DNA of 60,000 nucleotides from Zygnema cylindricum. Its lineage: Eukaryota > Streptophyta > Zygnematophyceae > Zygnematales > Zygnemataceae. How positions within the stretch are numbered: position 1 is the first letter of the stretch; every line of letters begins with the position of its first letter. The position numbers and the translations under genes were made by a program. Location: positions 64,001 to 124,000 of the forward strand of contig JBBHKE010001683.1 in assembly GCA_037447655.1 (NCBI GenBank). Direction: 5' to 3'. The notes beneath the pieces are model-generated. The model searched no databases, was not told where the DNA came from, and worked only from the letters and a program-made list of their open reading frames with translations. Below, in pieces: positions 44,171-55,973 of this stretch.

Positions 44171-47100
44171 ATGGGACCTCCACCTCCTCGAGGTGCAGGA
44201 AGCTTCCGAGGAGGAGGAGGTGGAAGAGGAGGACCTCTGGGGTTTAGAGGTAGGGGAGGAGGAGGAGGGGGCTTCCGTGGAAGAGGAGCAGGTGGGAGAG
44301 GAGGGTTCAGAGATGAAGGACCGCCAGATTTTGTTACTGGTAAGGGTTTTTTTGTCAGGTTCAATAGTTTTCAGTCGAGCTAAACAAAATTTTGGTTCCA
44401 TGGCATGAAATAAAGTTTTAAGCCATTCAGCCTTTTTGGAAAGCGAGTAAGAGAACGAAGGGAGGAAATGTGGTTGTTTGATTTCTCAAAGGTTTAGTCA
44501 ATAGAATTCAACATGCTTTAATTTTTAGTTTTTGGTTTTTGCAAGTTTATCGTGTTGGAGGATGTTAGTCTTGGAATGGAGAAAGTCGTCGGCTTTTATG
44601 AGATATTTTAATTGATTTTCAACTTCGCTGTTTCGGGGGCCGATAGGTTATTTTCATTTAGTTTTTGATTTCTTTCGGTTTGCTGTAGTAGCAGATTAAT
44701 GATGAGTGTTTAGACCGAAAATTTATGTTTTGCTGTTAGCGTTAAACAGAAATAAAGAGGAATCTTATAAACTGACCTCGGACTGGTTATTCAGTTTGAC
44801 GCTGTCTTAAGAAGTTTCCAAAGTTCCAATCTACCTTTTCCCGGAATTCAATTGACCATAGTGTGACTTTTCTACTTGGTGGATCTTACTTCTGGTCAAT
44901 TGCATGTTTTTCTTTCCAGTTTCTGGCACTATTACTTTTTGTTTTTTTTTCTTTGCTGTTTAACGCTCTTTTGGTTTATGTTTTTGTGTTCAGAGGTTTC
45001 TTCGTTTTTGCATGCCTGTGAAGGAGAGGCAGTAACGAAGTTAACTAACGAAAAAATTCCGTACTTTAATGCTCCCATTTATACACATGATAAAACTCAA
45101 ATTGGGAAAGTGGAGGAGATTTTCGGGCCAATCAATGACTCGGTACAAATTTGATTTAGCCAGCTTCTGTGGAGGGGAGAGAGCTAGTTCATCTCCTATG
45201 ATGTGAAGATATTAAAAACAAACTCATTTGCAGACCTTTTTGCCTGTCAAATTTACACCGTGTTCTCAAATCGTTGACTTGAAAAAGCTGATTTGGGATT
45301 TAAAACAGATAAGATTCTGTATTTATTTATTGCAAAATGAGTTTTTAAGCATTCTTTCTGTCGGTGTTTATTGGTCTTAGGTGAAATCTGTTCTTCTCAT
45401 TTTTTTGTAAACACACTCCAATGTTTACATTGGACCTGATGATACTTATCGCCACAGTTATTTTCTGTCAGTTGATTGGAAGTTTTTTCTTTATGGTGGT
45501 CTTCCCACAGTATTTCTCCATCAAGATGCAGGACGGCGTTGTAGCATCATCATATAAAGTCGGTGACAAGTTTTTCATTGACCCCATGAAATTACTTCCT
45601 CTCCAAAGATTCCTTCCACAGCCAAAGTACGTTCAGTTTCCACTGAAACCTCCAATTTCTGTACACTTTTTGTCACCAGTTGTAGATTTTTATTACTTAT
45701 GAATAATTCACATTGGTTTGGACTATACCTTGTACATAAAATAAGGGACCTGCGTAAATGTAGGTTATGTACAGTACACCGTGAATCACCATTAGCATTA
45801 AGAAATAATTAGCATGAGGACTGTATCAGTATTGATAATTATGTTTGTATGTTTCCGGTCCAAATAACGTGGACGATTGTCAACTGCATTAAGAATAGAT
45901 AAATTAGTGTTAATAACGCTATTTCAGATGTTTTTTTCCATGAAATATTTTTTAAGATTTTCCAGCAGTAAAACTCATGTGCAGTCTCTCTTTTATCTGT
46001 CAGACAACATTCACACAGTTTCTGCGTCCTGGAAGAGCCAGTGGCCCACATAAATTTTACTTTCATTTTGTATTTAAATTTAGCACAGGTACCAAATTCG
46101 TATGGGATGCCACTCCATCCCATGAAAGGAAAGATGTGGATATACAGTTATATAGTAAAACAGTTTCTTGACGGATTTTTGCTTTGGGAATTTGTGGACT
46201 TACAGTAATTCTTGGTTTGTTACCCCGGACAGTGCTATTTTAGCTGTCAGTCCTTATTCATATATTTCTGTGGACTACAAGTCACACTTAAGCCCACTTT
46301 TTGCATAGAACAAGTGGTGTGGACAATACCTTGTCCCATTTATACAAGTAATTTGTTTTGTCTTATTGCAGTAACCATTGTGCTTGTTCAATGTGTCAAA
46401 AAGCGTAGTTTTTATTTTGGTTTGGTTTGTTCCAGTTGTGGTGAATCCCCAATTGCTTGTAACTTGAATCATGTGCAACCATCTTTTGTATAATCGTGCA
46501 GTTAAAATACAGATTGTTCTTTTTATTGTTTCTGTTTTTTGACGTTTCATTCTGATGTGCAGAAATCTTTAGAGGTGCAAACGTTATGGTCAGCAGTGGC
46601 AAAGAGTCCCTGTGACTTCGATGTCAAGAAATTGAGAATATATTTTTGCGGTTTGCATGTGCCGAACTTCAATATGAGATGAATAGCAGGATCAGCTGGG
46701 TACTCTTTTCTTTTTGTCTGGAATAACAGGCAATGCATGCAAGTTAACATCAATTTTTGTTTTTGTTGATGCAGAGGAGAAGGAGGTGGTGGTGGAGGAC
46801 GTGGTGGAGGGCGTGGCGGTAAGAGTTATTTTTCTCCCTTTTTCTCCTCTACTTTGTTAGCTCTCACTGTCTTGCTCTCATTCCCTTTCTCTTTTGCTTC
46901 TCTCCCTCTCTCCCTCCCTCGTGGTCTCCCTCTCCTCCCCCTTTCCCTCCATTCCCCCCGAACATCCCTGACTGCCCCATTTACTTTCCCTTCCTCTCTA
47001 CCCTGCTCGTCCCGCCATTCCTTCTTGCACCCATCCTCCTCTACAACTTTCATGTTTATGTCTAGATTAGGGTTTCATATCGTATCGGCCGCCTGCCAGT

Positions 47101-47852
47101 AATTGGCGACAGCGATACCTATCGTTTTAGATCTTTTTAGAGATTTAATAATTTGAGATGCACTAAAAGACAAAAGGTACTGAAGCTACCATACCTGGTG
47201 GTGGATGACGTTCGGCTTTCCTCATGTTTATGTTCGTGTATTGACGTCCCCTCTGATTTTGCGGGTTTTGACCCGTTAATGCATGTACATTTTAATCACT
47301 GATTTTGGTGTATCTTTTTTGTTCGAGTACTTTTTGCCCATTCTTGTCTCCTGAGAGTTGACGTGGTCGTTATCGGTTCCCTTTTCCAACCCATTGCCAG
47401 TGGTGTCTTTAATGCACTCTGCGCTCTTTTATGGACAACAAACTATATTATGCATACGCCCATTTCTTAAAAAATTGGGTTTGGATATAAAAATCAATTT
47501 CTCATTACTTTCCTCGTCCTGTTAATATTGTTTACTTTGACATAGATCTGACACAATGCAAATGATGTTGTTATGCTTGTCTGTCAAAATTGTTTACATC
47601 GAAGCTCGACATCATTGTTAGTGTCGCTGTATTTTTTGTAGTGTTTTACCTTTTTCTTCTCCCTTTTTTTCCACTGAAACCTCTCCTGAAGCCACATTGT
47701 TCATTCACTTTTGTATAAGAGAGACAAGACAAATGGTGGGATGCCTTGCATCCTTGGATTTCTCTTATGTCTCATCAGGAGTGACAATGAAAATACGGTG
47801 AGTGAATAAAAAATGCTCCTATTGATGGTTCTGAAATATTGCTAAAAGATAA

Positions 47853-47889
<37 letters not shown>

Positions 47890-48086
47890 GACACTAATTG
47901 CTGTTTGACGAGCTTTTTGTAGGTCGTGGGGCAGGAGGAAGAGGCGGTTTCAGAGGGGGAGGGAGAGGGGGAGGGAGAGGACCACCGAGAGGGGGAGGCG
48001 GTTTTCGTGGTCGGGGAGGAGGAGGAGGATTCAGAGGTGGAGGTGGGAGAGGTGGGGGTGGATTCCGAGGGAGAGGAAGAGGCTAG
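44171..48086 (+). CDS. GAR1: H/ACA snoRNP subunit GAR1
   Basis: Five exons: 44171-44339, 44994-45142, 45511-45626, 46775-46818 and 47923-48086. All have GT-AG borders and consistent phases, giving 213 residues, the usual family length. Residues 1-50 are an N-terminal Gly/Arg-rich (GAR) domain. The Gar1 core is about 52-145, with PYFNAPIY (79-86), [10 protein letters not shown] (92-101), YFSIK from 107 and [13 protein letters not shown] to 145. A C-terminal GAR domain with RGG repeats closes the protein. GAR1 binds dyskerin (NAP57/CBF5) in H/ACA RNPs, which pseudouridylate rRNA and snRNA in the nucleolus and belong to telomerase RNP. GAR domains at both ends favour GAR1 over NAF1. Introns 1 and 3 are AT-rich; intron 3 contains a MITE terminus near 45783 and intron 4 a GT microsatellite. 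Confidence 0.93.
47856..47887. repeat. GT dinucleotide microsatellite
   Basis: About 15 GT units in GAR1 intron 4, 35 bases before the last exon. Confidence 0.9.
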
Positions 48087-49817
48087 ACTTTGTCTCGGTC
48101 CAAGAAATAAGATTAACGGTTGTGGATTCTGGCATCAATTTGCCTTTAGTCGGTGTTTTCCCTCTGTGGGTATGAGAGCAGTAATTGTTGTAGATTTAAA
48201 TATGTTCTTTTTTTTCAAATATGCAAATGTGAATGTTTTTCTCCTTGTAGATTTGATGTCGGTTTTCTTTTTCTTTTCATACGAATGTTATGAGGTGGGA
48301 TTGGCCCACACCCTCTCGAGGTGTTTGTTTTTTTTTTTCGGCAATTGTCTGACTTGTCATGGTTTTGGGTTTTCAGTTACTGTTAAACTGTCCGTGTTGT
48401 AAGTTTAACTGATGTAACACCACTAGAGAAACTATTTATTGCATGATGATTCTAGTTTTGGACGTGACCCACAAATTTTCTGTTTCATAAATGGGCAACT
48501 GCAATTCAATACGTCATCTTTGTTCGGTATGAGAAACTCGAGTTCCGGTGTAAGAAAGCAAACTTGTACCGACTGCCTCCATTTGGCTCCTTTTTGTCAT
48601 TTCGTCTCCTCGTGTCACATTAACAACTCGGCAATGGCACTTAAAGTTTTGCCTCACTAAAACTCCTCTTGCGCGTTCTCATATTATAAGATATATTCAA
48701 ATAATCGCTAATCTGACCTGGCTGAAAAAACAAGCGAGCATGGAGTCAAAAAAGCTGTCTGCAGCAAAGCTGAACCATTGTATTGGATGTTTTCATCAGT
48801 GGTTGTCAATGTTTTTCCATCTCCCTGAATTAATCACTGTTACGCAGTTTGGAAAATACGGCCATTCAAAAAATGGGATAGAGTTGGTGAGTGAAAATTC
48901 GAGATCGCATCAATTTTGCCTCTTGCGTTGCTTCTTGCATAACTGGACAAAATCGTTTTTGATTGTGTGTTTTAAAGAGGCAAAATTAGCAAGAAGCTTT
49001 GAAGTGGGGAGAACTTCAATTTGTTCCATATGGTGCACACAGAAAAACCTGACAAAGATTTCTATGATGTTGTTTATGTTATAAGTAGTTAGAGCAGAGT
49101 GTCCCTGGAAACAAACCCTAGCCAAGAATTGCAGCAAACTCAACCACGCCTTGTGCAGCTTGGAGGAAGTGTAACAAAGTAATGTTGTTAAACTTTTCTG
49201 CTCATCTTGTAAGGCCGTTTGAGTCTACAAAATATGCTAAATGTGTAAAGGTGAAAATGTTATGCATTGTTGCTCGGCAAGGCGCAATAATATAAACAAG
49301 AAACCAGTTGTTTTTGCATATGAAATCAATGGACCACGGTCTTCATGCTGTGAAACCAGAAAGCGCTCTGTTTGCGCAAAGAGTTAACAAACCCAAAAAC
49401 TTTTTTTGGAAACAGAGAAATGGACCAATCTAATTCTGTCCTCGGTTACCATTATTACATTCCACCAACCAAGCAGTTGGCTGTTCGTTAGAATGGATAT
49501 TTGCCAAATACTCGTCATTTGATGCAAACAAGATAAACATCTAAAAGTAATGAAATCAGATGCAAGTTGAGTTAAACGACCAGGGAAGTACACTGAATGT
49601 TCCGACAATAATTCTGAAATCGCGGACCTGCGAAGTTCGAAGTTTGTGAGTACAGGCGCTGTCAAGTGTTCCATTCTCAATTCTAGTCAAAGCGTACTGT
49701 CATGCCATATCGTATGCGATCTGCGAAGTCAACTTCGTACTAAAAATTGTACTGCCGTAATATCCTAATTATGAAAGAAAAAAAAAAAAAAAAAAACTTA
49801 CTATGAAGTGCGAACTA
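48087..49817. other. GAR1 3' flank
   Basis: No gene recognised; frames such as 48740-49084 lack family character. A poly-A run lies at 49771-49796. Confidence 0.4.
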
Positions 49818-50049
49818 CACCGTCTTTCGCTATTAGTGTTAATGTTTTTCCCGCCATTTAAAACATCTTTTCTCTGTGCACACTTGTCGGCTTGTTAATC
49901 TGACGGTTGCGATTGAAAGGTAATGATTGAAAGGTAAGGCTCTCACCTTCCGTCGGCGGTCTCCATTCGAAAATAGAACTTTTTGTGCACGGAGAAAGGA
50001 TGTTTGAAGTGGTGAAAGAAACATCTAAGACCAATAGCGATACAGGGTG
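49818..50049. mobile_element. MITE with CACCG...CTATTAGTGTTAATG ends, copy 1
   Basis: 232 bp flanked by TA, with imperfect inverted ends of about 70 bp including a GTGCAC segment on each side. Same family as 57368-57587. Confidence 0.7.
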
Positions 50050-50427
50050 TACTAAAAACTACGATCATAATTTTGTTCCCTGGTTTGTCTGGCTAGCACT
50101 AAGTAACAAGCGTCGGCATGCGAGCCAAGTGGCATGTTTCAAATGCTGCTTAACTTTTCAATGTTTGCGCCACATGTGAATTTCTTCGTTTGAATGCCAC
50201 TATGCTTCGCTTGTGGTAAGCTTTGGACGCTTTACTTTGAAAAGGAAAGATGCCAATATAATGAAAACGCGCCTGAATTCTCCGAAAGGCTTAGATGTGA
50301 CGATCAATACTTGCCATTATAAAGCTCTTTTTGTGATAGCAGTTCTAATAACTAACTAGTTGTATCTTTGTGTAAAAGAAGATAAATTTTATTTTCTTTC
50401 AGCGTACTGCTAGTATTCTTTTAAGCC

Positions 50428-51009
50428 ATGGCAGGCGCCAAGAAGGACGAAGTGGCTATGCAACGCATTTTGAACAAAGAAGGAATATCCAGCGGGCAGC
50501 CACAAGGAGGGCGGCATCACCTGAATGAACAGATTGGCCTCACGACAAAAGGAAAGACTGGTCAAGGTCTGCTGCTGGCCTTTGGGAGAATGGAGTTAGG
50601 GTTTTGTGTGAGAGTGTGGTCTCTTTTTCTCATGTCTGGAAGAAAAAATCATTGCAGTATGCCTAGCATGCTTGTAATTACGTTATACAGCATGACTTCA
50701 CATTATAGGCCTTTGTGCACAAATGTACATTACCTTTTTTTATTAGTTTGAAGGTATACATTGTATTTTGTGTTACTCCAATGTCTCTAGACTGTTTCAA
50801 GCTTGGGGTTGAATACTTTAACACCTTTATTTTTATTTTACTTGCGATTTGTAACCGCAAGGTTCTTTCTTTCTTTATTTCTCTCTCTCTTTTTCCTTTG
50901 AATTGTTTACCGATATTTTGACATAATCTTTATTTTTTTCTGTTGATTGTTAACAGGGACAACTGGCAAACAGGACAAGCAGCCAGGAGAGGGTGGAATT
51001 TTAAAATGA
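50428..51009 (+). CDS. Small Gly/Lys-rich protein of unknown function, 63 residues
   Basis: Exon 1 is 50428-50566 and exon 2 is 50957-51009 (acceptor GTTAACAG), joined in phase 1 with a stop at 51007-51009. The ATG has a good context (AAGCCATGGC). A splice acceptor (TTTCTTTCAG, ending 50402) just upstream suggests an intron in the 5' leader. The protein starts MAGAKKDEVAMQRILNKEG, has a HHLNEQIGLTTKGKTGQG segment and ends GEGGILK. It is hydrophilic, with no membrane segment or Cys. I do not recognise the family. The donor CAAG/GTCTGC is weak, so a read-through form ending at 50751 is possible. Confidence 0.55.
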
Positions 51010-51847
51010 TAGAAGCTTCCAGAAGTTCCAAATGAATACACAAACCAAAAAAAAAAAAAAAACCAGTAAAGTCAGGATAAGTCCTAGCCAAAGCTCAGAC
51101 ATCTTCCAGAGGGGCTACAGCCTACTTAGTTCCAGATTTGCAGGAGAGAATCATGAATTTACTTTGTTTCAGAGATCATGTTTTGGTCTGTCTGTTTTTT
51201 TGATATCGGTAGGGGATCTTAAATGTGTAGATTTGTACCTAATAGAGGTTTGCAACTTGAAGTTCATCTTTTTTTTGTATTTCATACAAGTCTTATCCCC
51301 GGTTTTAGTGATCTTGGTATGATTGAAACCAACATCGCAAGTGAAAATTTAGTTTCGACAATTTGAACAAAAAGTATTAACCAATTTAATAGTGCCTGTA
51401 TTTGACATTTTGATGCCTGTTTTGAGCACTTCTTTTGATCAATGCATGAACTTTATTTCAAGAAGCACTGGGAACTTTACATAGGACAGAAATGTATACA
51501 ATTTTATTTTATTTTTGGTTTTTCATTTGTTCAAGAGTTTCAAGAATTTTATTTTGTGATGGATAGCTGAAAGGAAGAAAAGGACAAAATGGCCCTTACA
51601 TTGCCAATTAGATGGAAGACATACGAGCCATACATATAAAACAAACGTGAGGTGTCTCATATAACTTCACAATTATAGACTCAATTATTACTTTACTATT
51701 TTATGTATGATTACTCAAACGAAGACACAATGATTGAAAAAATTGTCTTTGTTCCACTATTTTCCCCTCTTATGGCTATAGATTTTTTGCTATTTTATAG
51801 AACTTGAAAGGTATTCCTTTAGTAAAATATTACAAAGCAACAACATG
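51010..51847. other. Convergent 3' flanks
   Basis: Space between the 3' end of the small gene and the 3' end of the SET gene; no further feature seen. Confidence 0.5.
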
Positions 51848-54800
51848 TCATGAAGGTGCCTCCTCTTGACAACGTGGGCAGTCACACAAAAAACCATAAG
51901 CCTCGGCCAAAAATGATTGGCGAGCACGTCTTCCCATACTGGCGTCTAAATAGGTTATGCGCAGTTCTTCCCCTGCAAAACACAACAACCCTCGCCTTAG
52001 GTTGATCAGTTCCTAATCAGAATATTCCTGAATAGAAAAAAAAACTTGCAATTACATCTTACAAGTCTGCAAATTTAAACATTGTTCAACAAAAGAAATA
52101 TGCCGATGCTTGTATGGAGCTGTCCATAGTTTACAAACGGTATCATCTGCAAAACAGGAGCAGTTCCCTTCCCAATTAAAAAAACCTATTTGAACTCACC
52201 TGGTTCTATGTCTCGACGAGCTATTAATTGGGCAGAGGAGTCATTATTTGGCCACGAAATATCTACATTTGGATCTGTTCAGTTTGGATAGCACCACCAT
52301 GAAAAACAAATCAGCATATGTCACCTCGGCATAATAAGCCAAAAAACAGACTGGGAAGGTTTGAAGCAGATATCCTTTTTGACAGAAAAAACCCAGAGGA
52401 TCACCAAACTTCAAATTTACAACAGTGAGCATAAATTTTTTGGGAATGGAAAGAACTGACGGATAAGAAAGAACTACAATTTTCCATTTAAAAGGTCTTA
52501 AACCATTGGTCTATATGTACTTCATTCTACACTACTCTGGTCCTCACTCTTATGAGTGGTTAATTAGACAATAATTGGCCAGAGTAACCAAACTATCGCA
52601 GAAAATAAATATAAAGCAACAATATCCAGCATTTCATGAACACATTATTCTAGAAATAGACCTTGAGTTAAACCGGTATGCAAATTAAGATGGAAAAAGA
52701 AAGAGAAAAAAAGAGTCAACTAAAAAAAAAACAACAGGACTCCAAATGTTGCTTAAGAAACTGCTCATTTTCTTTATCTCTCCATCCTTTGAAACCCAAT
52801 TGGTCGGTTGCCCATTAGCCATTCTCTCACTCTATTTACCGCAATCGTGATTATAAAATGATGGTAACATGTAGACCGCCGTCCCGACATCTCCTTCTCC
52901 TTCTACGGCCGCAATGGCCCCCTCCAATAGAGATTGACCAATCAGTGGAGCCGAAATGGCAATTTTAAAAGCGTTCAAATGGCAACGGGCAATAATCCCC
53001 GCATACCACTCCATGCTCAGAACTGGAAACCCGTTCCATTTCCCACATCCAAAAACAGACAGACAAACAAGAGACAGTCTCAGTCTTGAGAACTGAGCAC
53101 AAATTTTACGGAAACATGAGTAAAATTACATCCATTTGACTCAAAAATGAAACAATTTTCACAATCGAAACAAAGTATATAAGCCATTCATTACCGGAAT
53201 TAATGATCAAACTGTGCAACGCTGTTTCCAAAACAAAGGATAAATCTGGACCTCTGGAAACATACAAGTCCAGAATACTGTAGACCACATTAATGTGCTG
53301 ACGTGAAAAAGAGAAAACATCAATGCTTCCTACATATTCTGGTATACACTGATTGTTGTGCACAATGTGCAACATTATATTTCAACAGTATTGATTCAGG
53401 AAAAGGTAAACTTCCTTAAGTGTGAAACAGGGAGGGAGAGAGACCCACATTCTAAATCAGAAGCCGGAAACTGCTTGGAAGCTTCCAAAGCTTCAACCAA
53501 AAGTAGGTGCTCGTTGACCCACTGAACCCAAAACCAGAAGTTTCTCAGAATTTGACTGATACTGAAACAGGAAACAAAAGTCAAATAAATATACCAGTAT
53601 ATAAAAGCAGAAAACCGAAGTCAGAAATTGACATAAAATGCTGCCTGTCAAAACATGAAGAACTACTTCTAGCATGCAACCAAAACCCGAAAAAAACATG
53701 GAAATATTACGAATTCATTAAAAAAAACCCAGAAACACAGTTCATAAAACCTTACACAGTCCATAAATTATCTCTCCTATACCCAAAACTGAATCACGAA
53801 GGAGGTGAAGAACCATAAGTACTGCGCAATGTTCAGTCAAAAGACCCTGTTTCAGTTCAACCCTTTTCATGGTTCAAATACTTTCTTGCTCTGGAAATTT
53901 CCCTTTGATCTCCAAAAAACAAAGAGGTCGTAAAGCATTTGAAGAAATGCTCTTCGACAAAACCATACATGCGAGTCTTCGAGCCAAAAGCAAAAACTTC
54001 AAACCTCCAATTCTGCAATAATGCCCAGGAAAAAAAAGAAAAAAAAAGGTTTTTCACACTCGGTTATGAGAACACTGTTCCAAGCCCTTTCACTTTGATT
54101 CACCATTTCTGAAGCACTTTTCCATGTTTCTCAGTTATAGCTACTATATACGGGAAAAGTGACTCATGTTCAGTTTGTGATTTGAATTACCAAATACGGT
54201 CGTCTGTTTAATGCTGCTCAGTTTCAGTTTTTACTTTTCGATTCCAAGCCTCTTCACTGGCTTTACCATTGGGAATAAAGAGGCACACAGTTTGATTAAT
54301 GGATGTTTATTTGAATGGCCCACAACTGTCCCATCGTTTAGAAAGAAAACTGGAGAGTTAATTGTGAATTCAACAGAAATTTTGGTGAACAACGATGATT
54401 ATTAAGCGTCTCATAACAAGGATCCATAAAACCTACCTACCAATAAAACATACCTCAGTATGAGTAGAGAGTAAGCCATTAAAAAGCATAAAACAGAGGG
54501 TTTCGAGGCGACAGTTATGGGCATAATTATTGAGGAAAGTGGTTATTTGAGGTATATTCATAGGGAGTGCCAGGTGTCGACTACTTACTGGCAGTGACTA
54601 TTTAGACTGCTCCAATTGGCTGCTGATTCCACTCTGTAAAATTGTTCCTGAATCCAATCGCAGGTACAAGTTATTTTATGAAAAGGCTCCAAAAGACCCC
54701 AGTTAAAGTTAGCCCATTTGATCCCATTCTCTGTAAAAAAGGAGCCAAAACCTCATTTAATAGAAAACAAAAATCAGCAAAAGCCAGTGGGAAACAAGTT

Positions 54801-55741
54801 GCAAGAATACAAAACACAACAGGTCTCATTTCCGAAATAAAGACATCCACAAATCAGACATTCCTTCCTTCCTTCCTCCTCCCTCCCCATTCATCGCTCT
54901 CCAACCCGCCTCCCTCCCCTCGCTTTCTCCTCCCACCCTGTCCTTCCTCTCCCTCCACGTGGAAGCCTCTTACCCATGCCACCTGGCGACATTCCCTGCA
55001 GCAGAAATGAGCATGTGGACCGTCCCACTCTCTCTCTTCTACTCTCTCTTCCTTCTCTCCCAAATCTCCCACTCCTTGCTCTACCACCTTCCCTGTTTTG
55101 GGCACCGCATCACATGTGTCCTCCAGTTTTCCGACCGGCAGAGGACCCAGACAAGCATAGCAGACCTGAAACTCATCTCACCAAGGGAGGGAGGGAGGGG
55201 GGGAGGGAGGGGGGGAGGGAGGGAGGGAGAGAGGGAGGAAGGGAGGGAGGGAGAGAGGGAGGGAGGGAGGGAGGGAGGGGGGGAGGGGGGAAGGGAGGGA
55301 GGGGGGAGGGAGGGAGGGAGGGGAGAAAGGGAGGGAGGGAGGGGGGGAGGGAGGGAGGGAGGGGGGGGGGGAGGGAGGGGAGGGAGGGAGGGAGGGAGGG
55401 AGGGAGGGAGGGAGGGAGGGAGGGAGGGAGGGAGGGAGGGAGGGAGGGAGGGAGGGAGGGAGGGAGGGAGGGAGGGAGGGAGGGAGGGAGGGAGGGAGGG
55501 AGGGAGGGAGGGAGGGAGGGAGGGAGGGAGGGAGGGAGGGAGGGAGGGAGGGAGGGAGGGAGGGAGGGAGGGAGGGAGGGAGGGAGGGAGGGAGGGAGGA
55601 GGGAGGGAGGGAGGGAGGGAGGGAGGGAGGGAGGGAGGGAGGGAGGGAGGGAGGGAGGGAGGGAGAGAGGGAGAGAGAGAGAGAGAGGGAGGGAGGGAGT
55701 GAGGGAGAGGAGAGAGAGAGGGAGAGAGAGAGGGAGGGAGG

Positions 55742-55824
<83 letters not shown>

Positions 55825-55937
55825 GAGAGAGAGAGAGGGAGGAGAGAGAGAGAGAGAGAGAGAGACGGGAGGGAGGGAGAGAGGGAGGGAGAGAGGAGAG
55901 AGAGAGAGGAGAGAGAGAGAGAGAGGGAGAGAGAGAG

Positions 55938-55973
<36 letters not shown>

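Noticed and set aside
44149-44408. Pro-rich minus and Glu-rich plus frames
   Set aside because: Shadows of the GAR1 N-terminal RGG-coding exon.
53396-53584. Candidate extra exon of the SET gene
   Set aside because: Has an acceptor, but no phase joins both neighbours and no family motif is seen; the direct exon 4 to exon 5 join keeps frame.
55182-55665. Regular repeat array as CRISPR
   Set aside because: A 4-bp tandem repeat without spacers in a eukaryotic intron.
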